From Nitrospira sp. (GTDB lineage: Bacteria; Nitrospirota; Nitrospiria; Nitrospirales; Nitrospiraceae), in contig VOPT01000016.1 in assembly GCA_009594865.1 (NCBI GenBank), positions 1-54,656 of the forward strand: DNA of 54,656 nt. Direction: 5' to 3'. The position numbers were made by a program, and so were the translations under genes. The notes beneath the pieces are model-generated. The model was not told the origin of the DNA. It searched no databases and worked only from the letters and a program-made list of their open reading frames with translations. Positions 1-9,120 of this stretch are shown in pieces. Each line of letters begins with the position of its first letter. Position 1 is the first letter of the stretch.

Positions 1-1
1 A

Positions 2-667
2 AACACGCAGCGCGACTTAAATATCGCCCTCATGAACGAACTGGCGTTGATTTTTCATCGCTTAGGAATTGATACAAGGGCAGTGCTGGAGGCGGCCGGC
101 ACAAAGTGGAACTTTTTGAAATTCAATCCGGGTCTGGTCGGTGGACATTGTATAGGCGTAGACCCCTATTATCTGACCGCGAAAGCGGAGTCGGTCGGGT
201 ATCACCCCGAAGTCATCCTGGCTGGTCGGCGTATCAATAACAGTATGGGGAAATATGTGGCTGAACAGACCATGAAGCTGTTGAGCCAGGTCGAACGCCC
301 CGTCAGCGATTTGCGTGTCGGCGTCCTGGGGCTGACCTTCAAGGAAAATGTTCCGGATCTGCGGAACAGCAAAGTGCCGGATATCATCAATGAATTGAAA
401 GAGTACGGGATTCAGGTTGTCGTCCACGATCCGCTTGCTGAGCATGAGGAGGCGGTGGGGGAGTATGGACTTCGCCTGTCGTCCTGGGACCAGCTTAAAC
501 AGCTCGATTGCATTATCCTCGCGGTGGCGCACCGTGAATATTTGCGCATGAGCGTTCCGGAGCTGCTTAAACCGTTGCGAAAGCAACGCAACAACGTTGT
601 AGTTGACGTCAAGAGTGTCTTGAGTCCGGAGACCTTGCCGGGTTCTGTGAAATATTGGCGGCTATAG
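2..667 (+). CDS. tviB: UDP-N-acetylhexosamine/UDP-glucose 6-dehydrogenase, 3' part (5' end outside window)
   Basis: NAD-dependent oxidation of C6 of a UDP-sugar to the uronic acid, supplying precursors for surface polysaccharide. The open frame runs to the left window edge without a start: the residues before the first internal ATG (position 32) read NTQRDLNIAL, a conserved family segment, so the gene is 5' truncated by the window. The visible 221 residues hold the central domain with the catalytic-cysteine motif GGHCIGVDP and the C-terminal UDP-binding domain (GLTFKENVPDLRNS). TviB/WecC-type proteins are about 425 residues, so the NAD-binding half is missing here. The exact substrate (UDP-GlcNAc, UDP-GalNAc or UDP-ManNAc) cannot be settled from this half; TviB is the closest match by motif memory. 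The next gene starts about 275 bases downstream after a strong inverted repeat. Confidence 0.9.
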   Translation, partial: NTQRDLNIALMNELALIFHRLGIDTRAVLEAAGTKWNFLKFNPGLVGGHCIGVDPYYLTAKAESVGYHPEVILAGRRINNSMGKYVAEQTMKLLSQVERPVSDLRVGVLGLTFKENVPDLRNSKVPDIINELKEYGIQVVVHDPLAEHEEAVGEYGLRLSSWDQLKQLDCIILAVAHREYLRMSVPELLKPLRKQRNNVVVDVKSVLSPETLPGSVKYWRL

Positions 668-811
668 GTCACCTCAATCGGTCGCAGGAAAGTTCTCTCC
701 TCCTGCTTGAATAGAGCCTGGTTTGTCCCTGAGGAATACCTCTCAAGGAAGCCGAAGCAGTGGTCGGTCTCCAAGGTTTTCTTCCTCCCGAATAACCCCA
801 ACAGCTAATGA

Positions 812-847
812 CTCGCCTCATACCTGCCGAAACAGGTATGAGGCGAG
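812..847. repeat. perfect 15-bp inverted repeat (hairpin)
   Basis: Arms CTCGCCTCATACCTG (812-826) and CAGGTATGAGGCGAG (833-847) pair perfectly around the 6-nt loop CCGAAA. It lies between the sugar dehydrogenase and the secretin gene. There is no T-run on either side, so it is not a classical intrinsic terminator. It could be a Rho-type or processing hairpin ending the upstream transcript, or an operator. The rest of the 668-893 gap shows no gene. Confidence 0.75.
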
Positions 848-941
848 AACCTAGGGCGGCATCGTCCAAAGCGAGAAACTGATTGTCGCGTGTGTGTCAG
901 TTTGGTATACCAATGAGGTTGTAACCTTGTTCATCAAGTAT

Positions 942-3320
942 ATGCAGTCACCCTTCCCTTCCACACGCGTCAACATCGAAGGTAATCGGCTTCGCCGGCT
1001 GGCCATAGCTGTCAGCGGGTGGGCATGCTGTCTGGTGTTGAGCGCCTGCGGCACGTTTGCGTCTCCCGACGTTAAACGCGGGGATCAGCATCTCGCCGCA
1101 GGAAATTGGGAGGAAGCCAGCGTCGCATACCGGCAGGCTCTCAAGGATGATCCATTCGAACCATCGCTGCAGAACAAGTATCGCATTTCGAGAGAACGCG
1201 CCGCCGCCGCGCATGATGAACGTGGCCGACAATTATTGAAGGATCGCCAATTCGACCAGGCTGCCGAAGAGTTCAAGCGGGCGCTCACGATTGAACCGAC
1301 GAGCAAGGAATTCGAAGCCGGCTTGACCGAGGCGCTGCGATTGAAAGAATCGCGTGACCGGTATCGAGAAGCGGAACGTTTGGCGCAGTTGGGTCGGGTC
1401 ACCGAAGCCATGACCGGTTACATGCGCGCCGTCGAACTGGACCCCACCTATAAGGACGCCCTCGAAGGCGTCGCCCGTCTGTCTGCTGAACAGCATGCGG
1501 CCGATCGTGACGACCGGCAGAAACAGCCGGTGACGCTGCAGTTCCGCAATGCGGGCCTGAAAGAAGTCGTCGAGGCGCTGGGGAAGGCCGCCCACGTCAA
1601 TTTTGTGTTCGATAAGGATGTGCGAAACGACCCCATCACCGTCTCGCTCGAAGAGAAACCCTTCGACGAGGCGTTGTCGCTGGTGTTGAACAGCAACAGC
1701 CTGTTTGCGCAGAAGGCCGGACCGACGCTCTTCATCATTAGTCCCAACACCAAGCAGAAACAAGAACAGTATCAGGATTTGATGATCCGGACCTTCTATC
1801 TGTCGTCGGCCAAGGCGAAAGATATGGTGGCGTTGCTGAAGTCCATGCTGGATGTGAAGCATATCCATGGCAATGAGGCGCTGAATACCATCGTCGTTCG
1901 TGATCAACCGGAAAAGGTGGAGCTGGCCGAAAAAATCATCCAGGCCAACGACCGTGAAGATTCTGAAGTGCTGTTCGACGTGGAAGTGCTCGAGGTGAAT
2001 CGGACGGTCGACCAGCAATACGGGCTATCCTATCCCAAGCAAATTGCTGCTGCTCTCGTGCCGCCCGGATTCACGGGGACGATCGCAGGGGACATCGCGC
2101 AGCAGTTTACCTATCGCAACCTGGCCAGTTTGGGGCAGGACAACTACTTGTTCAAACTCCCCACGAACGTACAGCTGGATTTCTTTAAGCAGATCACCGA
2201 TGCCAAGACCCTCGCAGCGCCGAAAGTGCGAGTGCTGAATAATAAGAAGGCGGAAGTCAACATCGGCGACAAGCAACCGATTCTGTTGTCGACCACCAAC
2301 GTGTTACCGGGGCAAGCCGCCACCGGCGCGGTGCCGACAACTTCGACGGTGACGTCGATAGAATTCCGGGACACCGGTGTGAAGCTCACGGTGGAACCGA
2401 ACATTCACCTCGCGAACGAGCTGTCCTTGAAAATGAAAATTGAGGTGATTCGCCTGGGAGATGTCGTCTTGCTGCAACAATCTCCACCGATCACGCAGTT
2501 CAAGTTCGGCAACCGCTCGGCAGAGACCATGCTGAACGTGCGTGATGGAGAAACCATCATCCTGGGCGGTCTGTTGCAAGAAGAAGATCGTCGGACCAAG
2601 GTGACCATCCCATGGATCGGCGACATCCCGTATCTGGGAAATCTGCTGAGCTCGTTTAAGACTCAACGAGTCACGACGGAAGTGATTTTAACCATTACTC
2701 CGCATATCGTGAATGCACTGCGTCTCCCCGGACCTCAGGGACAGGCGTTCTGGTCGGGAACTGAATCCGTCTACTCCACCGCACCATTATTTGCCATGCA
2801 GCCGAAGCCGATCTCGACTCGAGTGGCGGTCCCGGCGGTGTCCGGGATAGCCATTGAGAAAGGCGCCTCCAGTAAATCACAAATGAATGCGGCGGGTTCA
2901 GATGTGGTTTCGCCCCGCCTTCAATTGTCTATTCAGCCAGCGGACGCCACGGTTCAGGTGGCCAAAGAGATTCGTGTAGATGTGATGGCGACGCAGGCTC
3001 ACGGGTTTGATACGGAGACGTTCACGCTGGAGTTTGATCCGAAGATTCTGGAGTTTCGAGATGCCACCCTCGGTGAAGTCCTGGGAACCGAAGCCGGGAA
3101 AGCTCCGGTGGCCGCGACATCATCTTCCACGGAAGGCATTGTCGAGCTGCGGCTCCATCGTTCTGCGACTGCCACCAAAGATGACGGCCGCCTGCTGCGA
3201 TTGACCTTTCTCGCCAAATCCCCGGGCGTCTCGCCCGTGCGGTTGCAGATGGCCAAACATCCGGGCCAAAACGTCCCGGAGGGAACCGGTGAAGCCTCGG
3301 GAGTGGTGAGAGTGCGGTGA
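942..3320 (+). CDS. gspD: Type II secretion/type IV pilus secretin with TPR N-terminus and cohesin-like C-terminus
   Basis: Outer-membrane secretin forming the exit channel of a type II secretion or pseudopilus machine. ATG 942 is preferred over GTG 894 because it places a basic stretch and hydrophobic core before the lipobox LSAC, predicting a lipoprotein of 792 residues; neither start has a clear Shine-Dalgarno. In order: TPR-like repeats (about residues 50-180), N0/STN and N1 domains (about 200-345), and the secretin core, which ends in the signature DGETIILGGLL followed by IPWIGDIPYLGNLL. The last about 140 residues (from RLQLSIQPADATVQV) resemble a cohesin domain. Classical GspD proteins lack both the TPR block and the cohesin tail. 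It is the first gene of the operon and overlaps the next gene by 4 bases. Confidence 0.92.
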   Translation: MQSPFPSTRVNIEGNRLRRLAIAVSGWACCLVLSACGTFASPDVKRGDQHLAAGNWEEASVAYRQALKDDPFEPSLQNKYRISRERAAAAHDERGRQLLKDRQFDQAAEEFKRALTIEPTSKEFEAGLTEALRLKESRDRYREAERLAQLGRVTEAMTGYMRAVELDPTYKDALEGVARLSAEQHAADRDDRQKQPVTLQFRNAGLKEVVEALGKAAHVNFVFDKDVRNDPITVSLEEKPFDEALSLVLNSNSLFAQKAGPTLFIISPNTKQKQEQYQDLMIRTFYLSSAKAKDMVALLKSMLDVKHIHGNEALNTIVVRDQPEKVELAEKIIQANDREDSEVLFDVEVLEVNRTVDQQYGLSYPKQIAAALVPPGFTGTIAGDIAQQFTYRNLASLGQDNYLFKLPTNVQLDFFKQITDAKTLAAPKVRVLNNKKAEVNIGDKQPILLSTTNVLPGQAATGAVPTTSTVTSIEFRDTGVKLTVEPNIHLANELSLKMKIEVIRLGDVVLLQQSPPITQFKFGNRSAETMLNVRDGETIILGGLLQEEDRRTKVTIPWIGDIPYLGNLLSSFKTQRVTTEVILTITPHIVNALRLPGPQGQAFWSGTESVYSTAPLFAMQPKPISTRVAVPAVSGIAIEKGASSKSQMNAAGSDVVSPRLQLSIQPADATVQVAKEIRVDVMATQAHGFDTETFTLEFDPKILEFRDATLGEVLGTEAGKAPVAATSSSTEGIVELRLHRSATATKDDGRLLRLTFLAKSPGVSPVRLQMAKHPGQNVPEGTGEASGVVRVR

Positions 3321-3823
3321 AACAGTCCGGCGTGACGTTGCTTGAGTTGCTCGTGACCCTGACGATTCTCACTATTCTTGCCTCGGTCGCGCTGCCGTTC
3401 ACCAAGGTCTCGACCAAACGGACGAAGGAGATCGAGCTTCGGCAGAATCTCCGGGTGATTCGAGCGGCGATTGATGCCTTTCGTTTGGAATGGGCGCGTG
3501 ACGGCGACACCCTTATCGGTCCGGCCTGCGTCAAGAACCGGTTGAGTTGCAAAGACGTCACCGGCCCGTATGGGTACCCCAAGTCGCTCGATGCCTTGCT
3601 GGGCGTCAAACTCACCGGTGAGCAAGCGACGGTGCGGGGGACGACGATCCGGCGCTACCTGCGTTCAATTCCCTTGGATCCGATGACCGGCGCGGCCGAT
3701 TGGCGCCTGCGTTGCTACCGGGACCCCGCCAGCGTGAAAGACTGGTGCGGAGAAGACATTTACGATGTTACGACTCAGAGTCAAGAACTGGCCTTGGATG
3801 GTACGAAATACCGAGAGTGGTAG
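3317..3823 (+). CDS. Pseudopilin (GspG/PilE-like)
   Basis: A pseudopilin subunit of the secretion pseudopilus. The short leader MKQSG is followed by the prepilin cleavage and methylation site, VTLLELLVTLTILTILA, with Glu at position 5 of the mature protein and the hydrophobic N-terminal helix. The rest reads like GspG-type globular domains (SLDALLG, SIPLDPMTG), but with four cysteines (residues about 73, 79, 136 and 144) that could form disulfides. At 168 residues the length is normal. The start overlaps the secretin stop as GTGA, implying translational coupling. It needs a prepilin peptidase (PilD/GspO), which is not encoded in this window. Confidence 0.88.
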   Translation: MKQSGVTLLELLVTLTILTILASVALPFTKVSTKRTKEIELRQNLRVIRAAIDAFRLEWARDGDTLIGPACVKNRLSCKDVTGPYGYPKSLDALLGVKLTGEQATVRGTTIRRYLRSIPLDPMTGAADWRLRCYRDPASVKDWCGEDIYDVTTQSQELALDGTKYREW

Positions 3824-4205
3824 ACGCGCATGGGTCTCATCGTCGGCGCACGGATTTACGATTATCGAGTTGATGATTGTGGTGACGATTGTGGGGATCC
3901 TGGCCACATTGGCGGTGCCCTCGTATCACGCAGCGATCATTAAGGCGAAAGAAGGGGCCTTGCGTCAGGATTTGTTCTCGTTACGCGATGTGATCGACCA
4001 ACATCGCGCCGACAAGGGAAAGTATCCGGAGAGCATTCAAGCCCTCGTATCGGCCGGGTATCTCCGGAGGGTCCCGAGCGATCCATTGACCGGGGCGACC
4101 ACATCGTGGCAGGAGATGGTCGATGAGGCTGAAGGCGGGATGGTCGATGTGTTTTCAGGCTCCGAACTGGTCGGAACCAATGGAGTACCCTACAACCAAT
4201 GGTAA
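3765..4205 (+). CDS. Pseudopilin (GspG/PilA-like), second copy
   Basis: Second pseudopilin of the operon. The prepilin signature HG|FTIIELMIVVTIVGILA follows a 30-residue basic leader if the ATG at 3765 is used; this start has a GGAG-like site 12 bases upstream but overlaps the preceding gene by 59 bases. ATG 3798 would overlap by 26 bases and give a 19-residue leader, without a visible ribosome site. The globular part resembles GspG (HRADKGKYPESIQALV, VPSDPLTG) and ends in a short tail lacking the Ca-binding loop of canonical GspG. It is probably a minor pseudopilin. The next gene begins 4 bases after its stop. Confidence 0.87.
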   Translation: MLRLRVKNWPWMVRNTESGRRAWVSSSAHGFTIIELMIVVTIVGILATLAVPSYHAAIIKAKEGALRQDLFSLRDVIDQHRADKGKYPESIQALVSAGYLRRVPSDPLTGATTSWQEMVDEAEGGMVDVFSGSELVGTNGVPYNQW

Positions 4206-4209
4206 GGCG

Positions 4210-5052
4210 ATGAACATCATGATACAGCCACATGTTCCTGCGCGACGGAAGGGCGTTGGGTTACGTCTCGGATGCTGCTTGGCCGCATTGCTGCTCTGTG
4301 GGTCCTGGGGAGGGTGTGCGAAGGTCACGCCCAATCACGAACCGGCTCCTTCCGATCTGCAAGTGGCGGCGGACTCCCTGAAGGTCGCAGTCCGCGAAGC
4401 GCAGCGCACGGCAGCTGAATTGCGGACGGAACTGGAGGAGCAGAGAAGAGAACTGGCCGACGCGCAAGTGGCGCGGGCGCAACTTCAGGGCATGTTACGG
4501 GAAACAGAGCGGCGATTGACGGAGGCCCGTCAAATCATCGAATTGCAGCGTGAAGAGTTAGCCTCCGCTCGCGACGAACGGGAGCGACTCGCTCAGGCGG
4601 TTCAGCCATTCAACGGGCATGTGCGGCCATCATCTGCGCCGGCGCCATCGCGTCGCAAGAATCTGCCACCTGATCAGGACAGCACGGTTCCCACTTCCGT
4701 CGATGCGCGAGAGCTCACGGGGGAGAACTCCCCGGTCGAGCAAGATCAGACGATTCCGCAACCCGTCCCGCTTCCTCGCGAGACCATGAAGGATTCATCG
4801 ATGCCCCGGGCGTCAGCCGCTCGTGTCTCTCCGCTGTCGAAGGGAAATCCAGTGGGACGGACGATTGTGGTGCAAGGTGGGGATACGTTGTGGCGGCTTG
4901 CGCGCCGGCACAAGGTTGAAGTCGCGGTGCTCCGCTCACTCAATGGGTTGTCAGGTGACCGCATCGTGGCCGGGCGAACGCTCCGTTTGCCTGACGCGGA
5001 GGCGCAGCATGCAGCTGTGCAGCCCGCCACACTCGACATGCTGGTGCAGTAA
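4210..5052 (+). CDS. LysM-domain lipoprotein with coiled coil
   Basis: Predicted envelope protein of 280 residues. ATG 4210 is chosen over the upstream in-frame start at 4123 because the latter lies inside the preceding pseudopilin gene, and because 4210 is followed by a basic segment, a hydrophobic stretch and a cysteine (WGGC, about residue 36) suitable for lipidation, although the lipobox is not ideal. Residues about 50-135 are heptad-rich (AELRTELEEQRRELADAQVA), a long coiled coil. A proline/serine-rich linker follows, then a C-terminal LysM domain (GGDTLWRLARRHKV to RTLRLP) that should bind peptidoglycan. Its position inside the operon suggests it anchors or spaces the secretion machine at the cell wall. 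Confidence 0.82.
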   Translation: MNIMIQPHVPARRKGVGLRLGCCLAALLLCGSWGGCAKVTPNHEPAPSDLQVAADSLKVAVREAQRTAAELRTELEEQRRELADAQVARAQLQGMLRETERRLTEARQIIELQREELASARDERERLAQAVQPFNGHVRPSSAPAPSRRKNLPPDQDSTVPTSVDARELTGENSPVEQDQTIPQPVPLPRETMKDSSMPRASAARVSPLSKGNPVGRTIVVQGGDTLWRLARRHKVEVAVLRSLNGLSGDRIVAGRTLRLPDAEAQHAAVQPATLDMLVQ

Positions 5053-5094
5053 AGGCTGAAGATCATCGCGAGATGTGTCGAGCCGAATGAACTC

Positions 5095-6309
5095 ATGGCT
5101 GTCTTCTCCTATAGAGCGGCTCGCGCGGATGGAACCACCTTCGAAGGCCACATCGAAGGCGATGACGAGCATGTTGTCCGCGCGAAGCTCGAGGCAGACG
5201 GCGTTCTGGTGTTTCGCCTGTCTCGAAGCGGGGCAGGGTTTGGCGTGCCGGGGCTTTCGGCTGGACGCTGGGGAAAGCTTCCGCTCCAAGATTTTCTTGT
5301 GTTCAACCAAGAGCTGCTGGCCTTAATCAAGGCGGGGCTTCCGGTTCTGCGGGTGTGGGATCTCCTCATCGATCGCACCCAGCGCGCTCCGTTTCGAGAA
5401 GCACTCAAAGCCGTCCGGCAGGACATTCGCGGCGGGTCGTCGGCATCCGAAGCCCTGGCGAAGCATTCCACCTATTTTTCGGATCTCTATTTGGCCACCA
5501 TTCGCGCCGGCGAACAGTCGGGCAATTTGGCGGAGGTGCTGCAACGGTACATTGCGTACTTAAAACTGATGATCAGCCTTCGCCAAAAGGTGACGAAGGC
5601 CTTGGCGTACCCTGGTTTTCTCGTCGTCGTCGGCATTGCCGTCGTCGGATTTTTGCTGAGTTATGTCATGCCGACGTTTATCTCCGTATACGGGGAATCG
5701 TCCGCGAATCTGCCGACGCCGACGCGAGTGCTCATCTCCGTGATTCACATGGGAGAGGCGCAATTGATCCCTGTCGCCATCATCGTCATTGCGGCGATGG
5801 TCATGGGGCGGGCTTGGTATCAAACATCGGCCGGACGCTTGTCGGTGGACCGAAATCTGCTGCGGCTACCACTCCTCGGAACCATTCTCGTGGAGCATCA
5901 TACGATCCAATTGACGCGGACGCTCGCCACGGTGCTGGCCGGTGGCACGCCGATCGTGGAAGCCCTGGAGATTGCGCGCGGGGCGGTCTCGAATCGCTTT
6001 GTCTCACGCGGACTGGTCTCCGCGGTCAACGAGATTCGCGAAGGCAGTACGCTGGCGGCCGCCATTGAGCGGCCCAAAATTTTGCCTAAGTTGGCCATCG
6101 AAATGCTGTCGGTCGGTGAGGAAACGGGTTCGCTTGAGCCCATGCTCAGAGATGTGGCGGAATTTTATGAGGGCGATCTCGATGTGCGGCTCAGCCAGTT
6201 AACGACCTGGATTGAGCCGGTCTTGCTGCTGGTCATGGGATTGCTCGTCGGCGGCATTGTGATCATCATGTATTTGCCGATTTTTCAGATGGCCGGAACG
6301 ATTCAATAA
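5095..6309 (+). CDS. gspF: Type II secretion inner-membrane platform protein GspF/PilC
   Basis: Polytopic inner-membrane platform that couples the cytoplasmic ATPase to pseudopilus assembly. The 404-residue length is typical. The N-terminus MAVFSYRAARADGT and the two repeated T2SSF domains (about residues 65-190 and 270-395) are diagnostic, with family motifs LLALIKAGLPVLRVWDLL, RAGEQSGNLAEVL and its second-repeat counterpart SVGEETGSLEPML. Transmembrane helices are visible at VGIAVVGFLLSYVMPTF, VAIIVIAAMVMG and LLLVMGLLVGGIVIIMYLP. It lies 42 bases after the LysM gene and about 60 bases before the ATPase gene, in the same orientation. Confidence 0.95.
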   Translation: MAVFSYRAARADGTTFEGHIEGDDEHVVRAKLEADGVLVFRLSRSGAGFGVPGLSAGRWGKLPLQDFLVFNQELLALIKAGLPVLRVWDLLIDRTQRAPFREALKAVRQDIRGGSSASEALAKHSTYFSDLYLATIRAGEQSGNLAEVLQRYIAYLKLMISLRQKVTKALAYPGFLVVVGIAVVGFLLSYVMPTFISVYGESSANLPTPTRVLISVIHMGEAQLIPVAIIVIAAMVMGRAWYQTSAGRLSVDRNLLRLPLLGTILVEHHTIQLTRTLATVLAGGTPIVEALEIARGAVSNRFVSRGLVSAVNEIREGSTLAAAIERPKILPKLAIEMLSVGEETGSLEPMLRDVAEFYEGDLDVRLSQLTTWIEPVLLLVMGLLVGGIVIIMYLPIFQMAGTIQ

Positions 6310-6372
6310 TGCAGCGACGTCGACGAAAGCATTCCAGAGCCCTGGCTTCCTTCAGGGTTGGAGATTTGTAGT

Positions 6373-8106
6373 ATGGCCATGCAACGTCATCTCACCCGCC
6401 CGTCGCTGGCTGATGTGCTGGTGCGTGAAGGGATCCTTCCTCGCCGTACGGTAGACCAAGTCGTGGCCCGTCTTGGAGGCAGCACCACGGCGCTGGGGCC
6501 TATGCTCGTTGAAGACGGCACCATTTCAGAGATGCAGCTGGCACAGGCATTAGCCGCGCAGTATGGCCTTCCCTATGACGCGCTGACCGGCTTCCGCGTG
6601 GATTCCGAGTTTTATCACACCATTTCCGTCAAGCTGATGCGCCGCCATCCCTTCGTGCCGCTGAAGGACGAGGCGGGGGTCCTGACCATTGCGATTTCCG
6701 ATCCGCAGAACCTGCTGGGTCTGGATGAATTGGAAATCCTGCTCAATCGCCCTTTGCACTATGTGGTGAGTTCAAAGAACGCGATTCAGGCTGCACTGGA
6801 GCGCAGCGAAGGATCGAGTCAGGCCTTACGCGAATTAGAGGCGGAGTACAGGTCGGTGCTCGTCAAGGAAGACGAACGCGGCGAAGAAGTCCTGACGGTG
6901 GACCATTTTGGGGAAGACCAGAGCCCCGTCGTCAAACTGCTCGACACGATCATGCTCAGCGCCATGCAGCGGCGAGCGAGCGATATTCACATCGAAGCCA
7001 CGGATCGCGCGACCACGGTGAAATTCCGCGTGGACGGCATTTTGGTCTCAGCCATGGATCCGCTGGATGTGAAGCTGCATCCGCCGCTGGTCTCTCGCCT
7101 CAAGGTTATGTCCGACCTGGACATTGCGGAGCGCCGGGTCCCGCAGGACGGTAGCTTCCGGATGCGCCTTGACCGGAAAACGGTCGATTTTCGTGTGTCG
7201 ATTCTCCCCAGCGTGTTTGGCGAATCCGTCGTGATCAGAATTTTGGACCGCGAGGCGATCACCACCGGCGTCTCCACCTTGCGGCTGGATCGGCTGGGGT
7301 TCAACCCCGAAGATCTCAAACGGTTCCGGCGCGCGATCACCAGACCCTACGGGATGGTGCTCGTGACCGGTCCGACCGGAAGCGGAAAGACGACGACGCT
7401 CTATGCTGCCATCAGTGAAATGAACATTCAGGAAGACAAACTGATCACGATTGAAGATCCGGTGGAGTATCAGTTGCCGGGCGTCGTGCAGATCCCCGTG
7501 AACGAGAAAAAGGGACTGACCTTTGCTCGCGGGTTACGGTCCATTCTGCGCCACGACCCCGACAAGATCATGGTGGGAGAAATCCGGGATGCGGAAACCG
7601 CCCAGATCGCCATTCAATCGGCCCTCACCGGCCACTTAGTGCTAACCACGGTGCACGCCAACAACGTGTTCGATGTGATTGGTCGGTTTGCGTCGATGGG
7701 CATTGATTCCTATAACTTCCTTGCCGCGTTGACCTGCGTGTTAGCGCAACGGTTGATCCGGGTGATTTGCCCGGACTGTCGCCATCAGGTCACGCTCGAT
7801 CAAGCGCTGGCCGAGGAGTCGGGGCTCGATTATGATGAATTCAAGACCTCACCGTTTTATGAAGGTAAAGGCTGCTCCGAGTGCCATGACACCGGGTATC
7901 GAGGCCGCAAGTGCATTACCGAATTTCTGGACCTGACGGACGAGATCAAGGAAATGATCCTGGCTGACCGCGCGTTGTCGGAGATCCGGTATCGCGCGGT
8001 GACCGACGGCATGATTACCTTGCGGCAGTCCGCGGTGAAGAAAGTGCTGGCCGGAGAGACGACGCTTCGTGAAATCAACCGCGTGACGTTCAGTGAAGAG
8101 CGATAG
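6373..8106 (+). CDS. gspE: Type II secretion/pilus assembly ATPase GspE/PilB
   Basis: Hexameric cytoplasmic ATPase that drives pseudopilus extension. ATG 6373 is preferred to the upstream TTG 6358 because GGAG at 6360-6363 sits at normal spacing. The 577 residues contain an N-terminal MshEN-type domain (about 8-150), then the secretion NTPase domain: Walker A GPTGSGKTTTLYAA (about residue 333), Walker B DKIMVGEIRD (about 397), and a His box SALTGHLVLTTVHANN. A zinc-binding tetracysteine follows (CPDC about 467, CSEC about 501). All catalytic motifs look intact. MshEN domains in related proteins bind c-di-GMP; conservation of the exact binding motif was not checked residue by residue. Confidence 0.95.
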   Translation: MAMQRHLTRPSLADVLVREGILPRRTVDQVVARLGGSTTALGPMLVEDGTISEMQLAQALAAQYGLPYDALTGFRVDSEFYHTISVKLMRRHPFVPLKDEAGVLTIAISDPQNLLGLDELEILLNRPLHYVVSSKNAIQAALERSEGSSQALRELEAEYRSVLVKEDERGEEVLTVDHFGEDQSPVVKLLDTIMLSAMQRRASDIHIEATDRATTVKFRVDGILVSAMDPLDVKLHPPLVSRLKVMSDLDIAERRVPQDGSFRMRLDRKTVDFRVSILPSVFGESVVIRILDREAITTGVSTLRLDRLGFNPEDLKRFRRAITRPYGMVLVTGPTGSGKTTTLYAAISEMNIQEDKLITIEDPVEYQLPGVVQIPVNEKKGLTFARGLRSILRHDPDKIMVGEIRDAETAQIAIQSALTGHLVLTTVHANNVFDVIGRFASMGIDSYNFLAALTCVLAQRLIRVICPDCRHQVTLDQALAEESGLDYDEFKTSPFYEGKGCSECHDTGYRGRKCITEFLDLTDEIKEMILADRALSEIRYRAVTDGMITLRQSAVKKVLAGETTLREINRVTFSEER

Positions 8107-8109
8107 GCG

Positions 8110-9117
8110 ATGTGGGACTGGATCACTAGCAGACCGCAGTATTGTTTGAAGATCGGGGCGCATGATCTCGCCTGGGCGGAGGTGCATCGCAATTGGCGCG
8201 GGCGGCCACGGTATCAATGCGTCGTCTCCGCTTTGCCCGAGGGGATCCTCCGGCTGTCGCCGCTGGAACAGAACGTCGTGTCGCCTCATGAGCTGGAATC
8301 GCACATCCGGGCGATCGCCGGTTCGGCGACCACTCAGGCTCCAGGCCGTTCTTCTACCCCGGGAGTCCCGCGCGCCGCGACGGTGATTTTGCCCGACCTG
8401 GCCGTGCGTCTGGCGGTCGTCCGCTTGCAAGACCTTCCGTGGAGTTCGGATGAGCGGGATGCCTTGGTGCGCTGGCGATTGGGGCAAGAGCAACTGCTGT
8501 CATTAAGCGGAGCCAAAGTATTTTCCCAAGTGTTGTCCGAACCGGGGGTGTCCGGTGATGGTCCCTGCACCGTTCTCGCGGTGGTCGTGCAGGAGGCCGT
8601 GCTGGCGCAGTATGAAGCCGTGTGCGAAGCCGCCGGTCTCATCCCGCAGGAAGTCGATGTCGCCAGTCTGCGCTTGTTCAACCTCTGGTCTCATGGAGCC
8701 TGGCGTACGGCCGGCTCGCCAGCCGATTTCTTGTGGGTGAATGCCACTGAGGGCGGGGTCACGGCGTTTATCTTTCATAAGGGCGTCTTGGTCTTTCTTC
8801 GCTCCAAACTGCAGGGGGGAGTTGGTTCTAGCGGGATCTGGCCTGCCGGCTCGGAGCAACTGGGGATCAACCGGATCGTGCAGGAGTGCGCCGACTCGAT
8901 TTATGCGTGTCAGCAACAGACGCCGGAGTTAGCGATTAGCCAGACCATCCTGATTGCGGATGAGGCCCTGGGACCAGGCTTGCGGCAGCAATTGGAAAAG
9001 GGATTAGGCGTGCCCGTCCAGGAATTGGATTGGGAACGGGTGCAACAAGTCGGCGGTGGTCCGATTACCGGGCCACGGACGAGCGCGGCCATGCCGGCGA
9101 TTGCAGGGGTGGTCTAA
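8110..9117 (+). CDS. pilM: PilM-like actin-fold assembly protein (GspL cytoplasmic-domain equivalent)
   Basis: Predicted cytoplasmic protein of 335 residues, starting 4 bases after the ATPase stop. No signal or transmembrane segment is seen. Its position directly ahead of PilN-, PilO- and PilP-like genes, its size, and segments such as LPDLAVRLAVVRLQDLPW and VLAQYEAVCEAAGLIPQEVDVASLRLFN-type residues fit the PilM/GspL-N family. In those systems PilM binds the short cytoplasmic tail of PilN and links the ATPase to the periplasmic frame. Sequence similarity to classical PilM is weak, so the call rests partly on gene order. Confidence 0.75.
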   Translation: MWDWITSRPQYCLKIGAHDLAWAEVHRNWRGRPRYQCVVSALPEGILRLSPLEQNVVSPHELESHIRAIAGSATTQAPGRSSTPGVPRAATVILPDLAVRLAVVRLQDLPWSSDERDALVRWRLGQEQLLSLSGAKVFSQVLSEPGVSGDGPCTVLAVVVQEAVLAQYEAVCEAAGLIPQEVDVASLRLFNLWSHGAWRTAGSPADFLWVNATEGGVTAFIFHKGVLVFLRSKLQGGVGSSGIWPAGSEQLGINRIVQECADSIYACQQQTPELAISQTILIADEALGPGLRQQLEKGLGVPVQELDWERVQQVGGGPITGPRTSAAMPAIAGVV

Positions 9118-9120
9118 GTC

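Noticed and set aside
412..801. 129-codon minus-strand frame opposite the sugar dehydrogenase
   Set aside because: Most of it is antisense to a clearly coding gene; the translation is Ser/Arg/Thr-rich with no ribosome site.
1233..2018. 261-codon minus-strand frame inside the secretin gene
   Set aside because: Antisense shadow of a well-supported gene; composition is typical of a mirrored high-GC frame.
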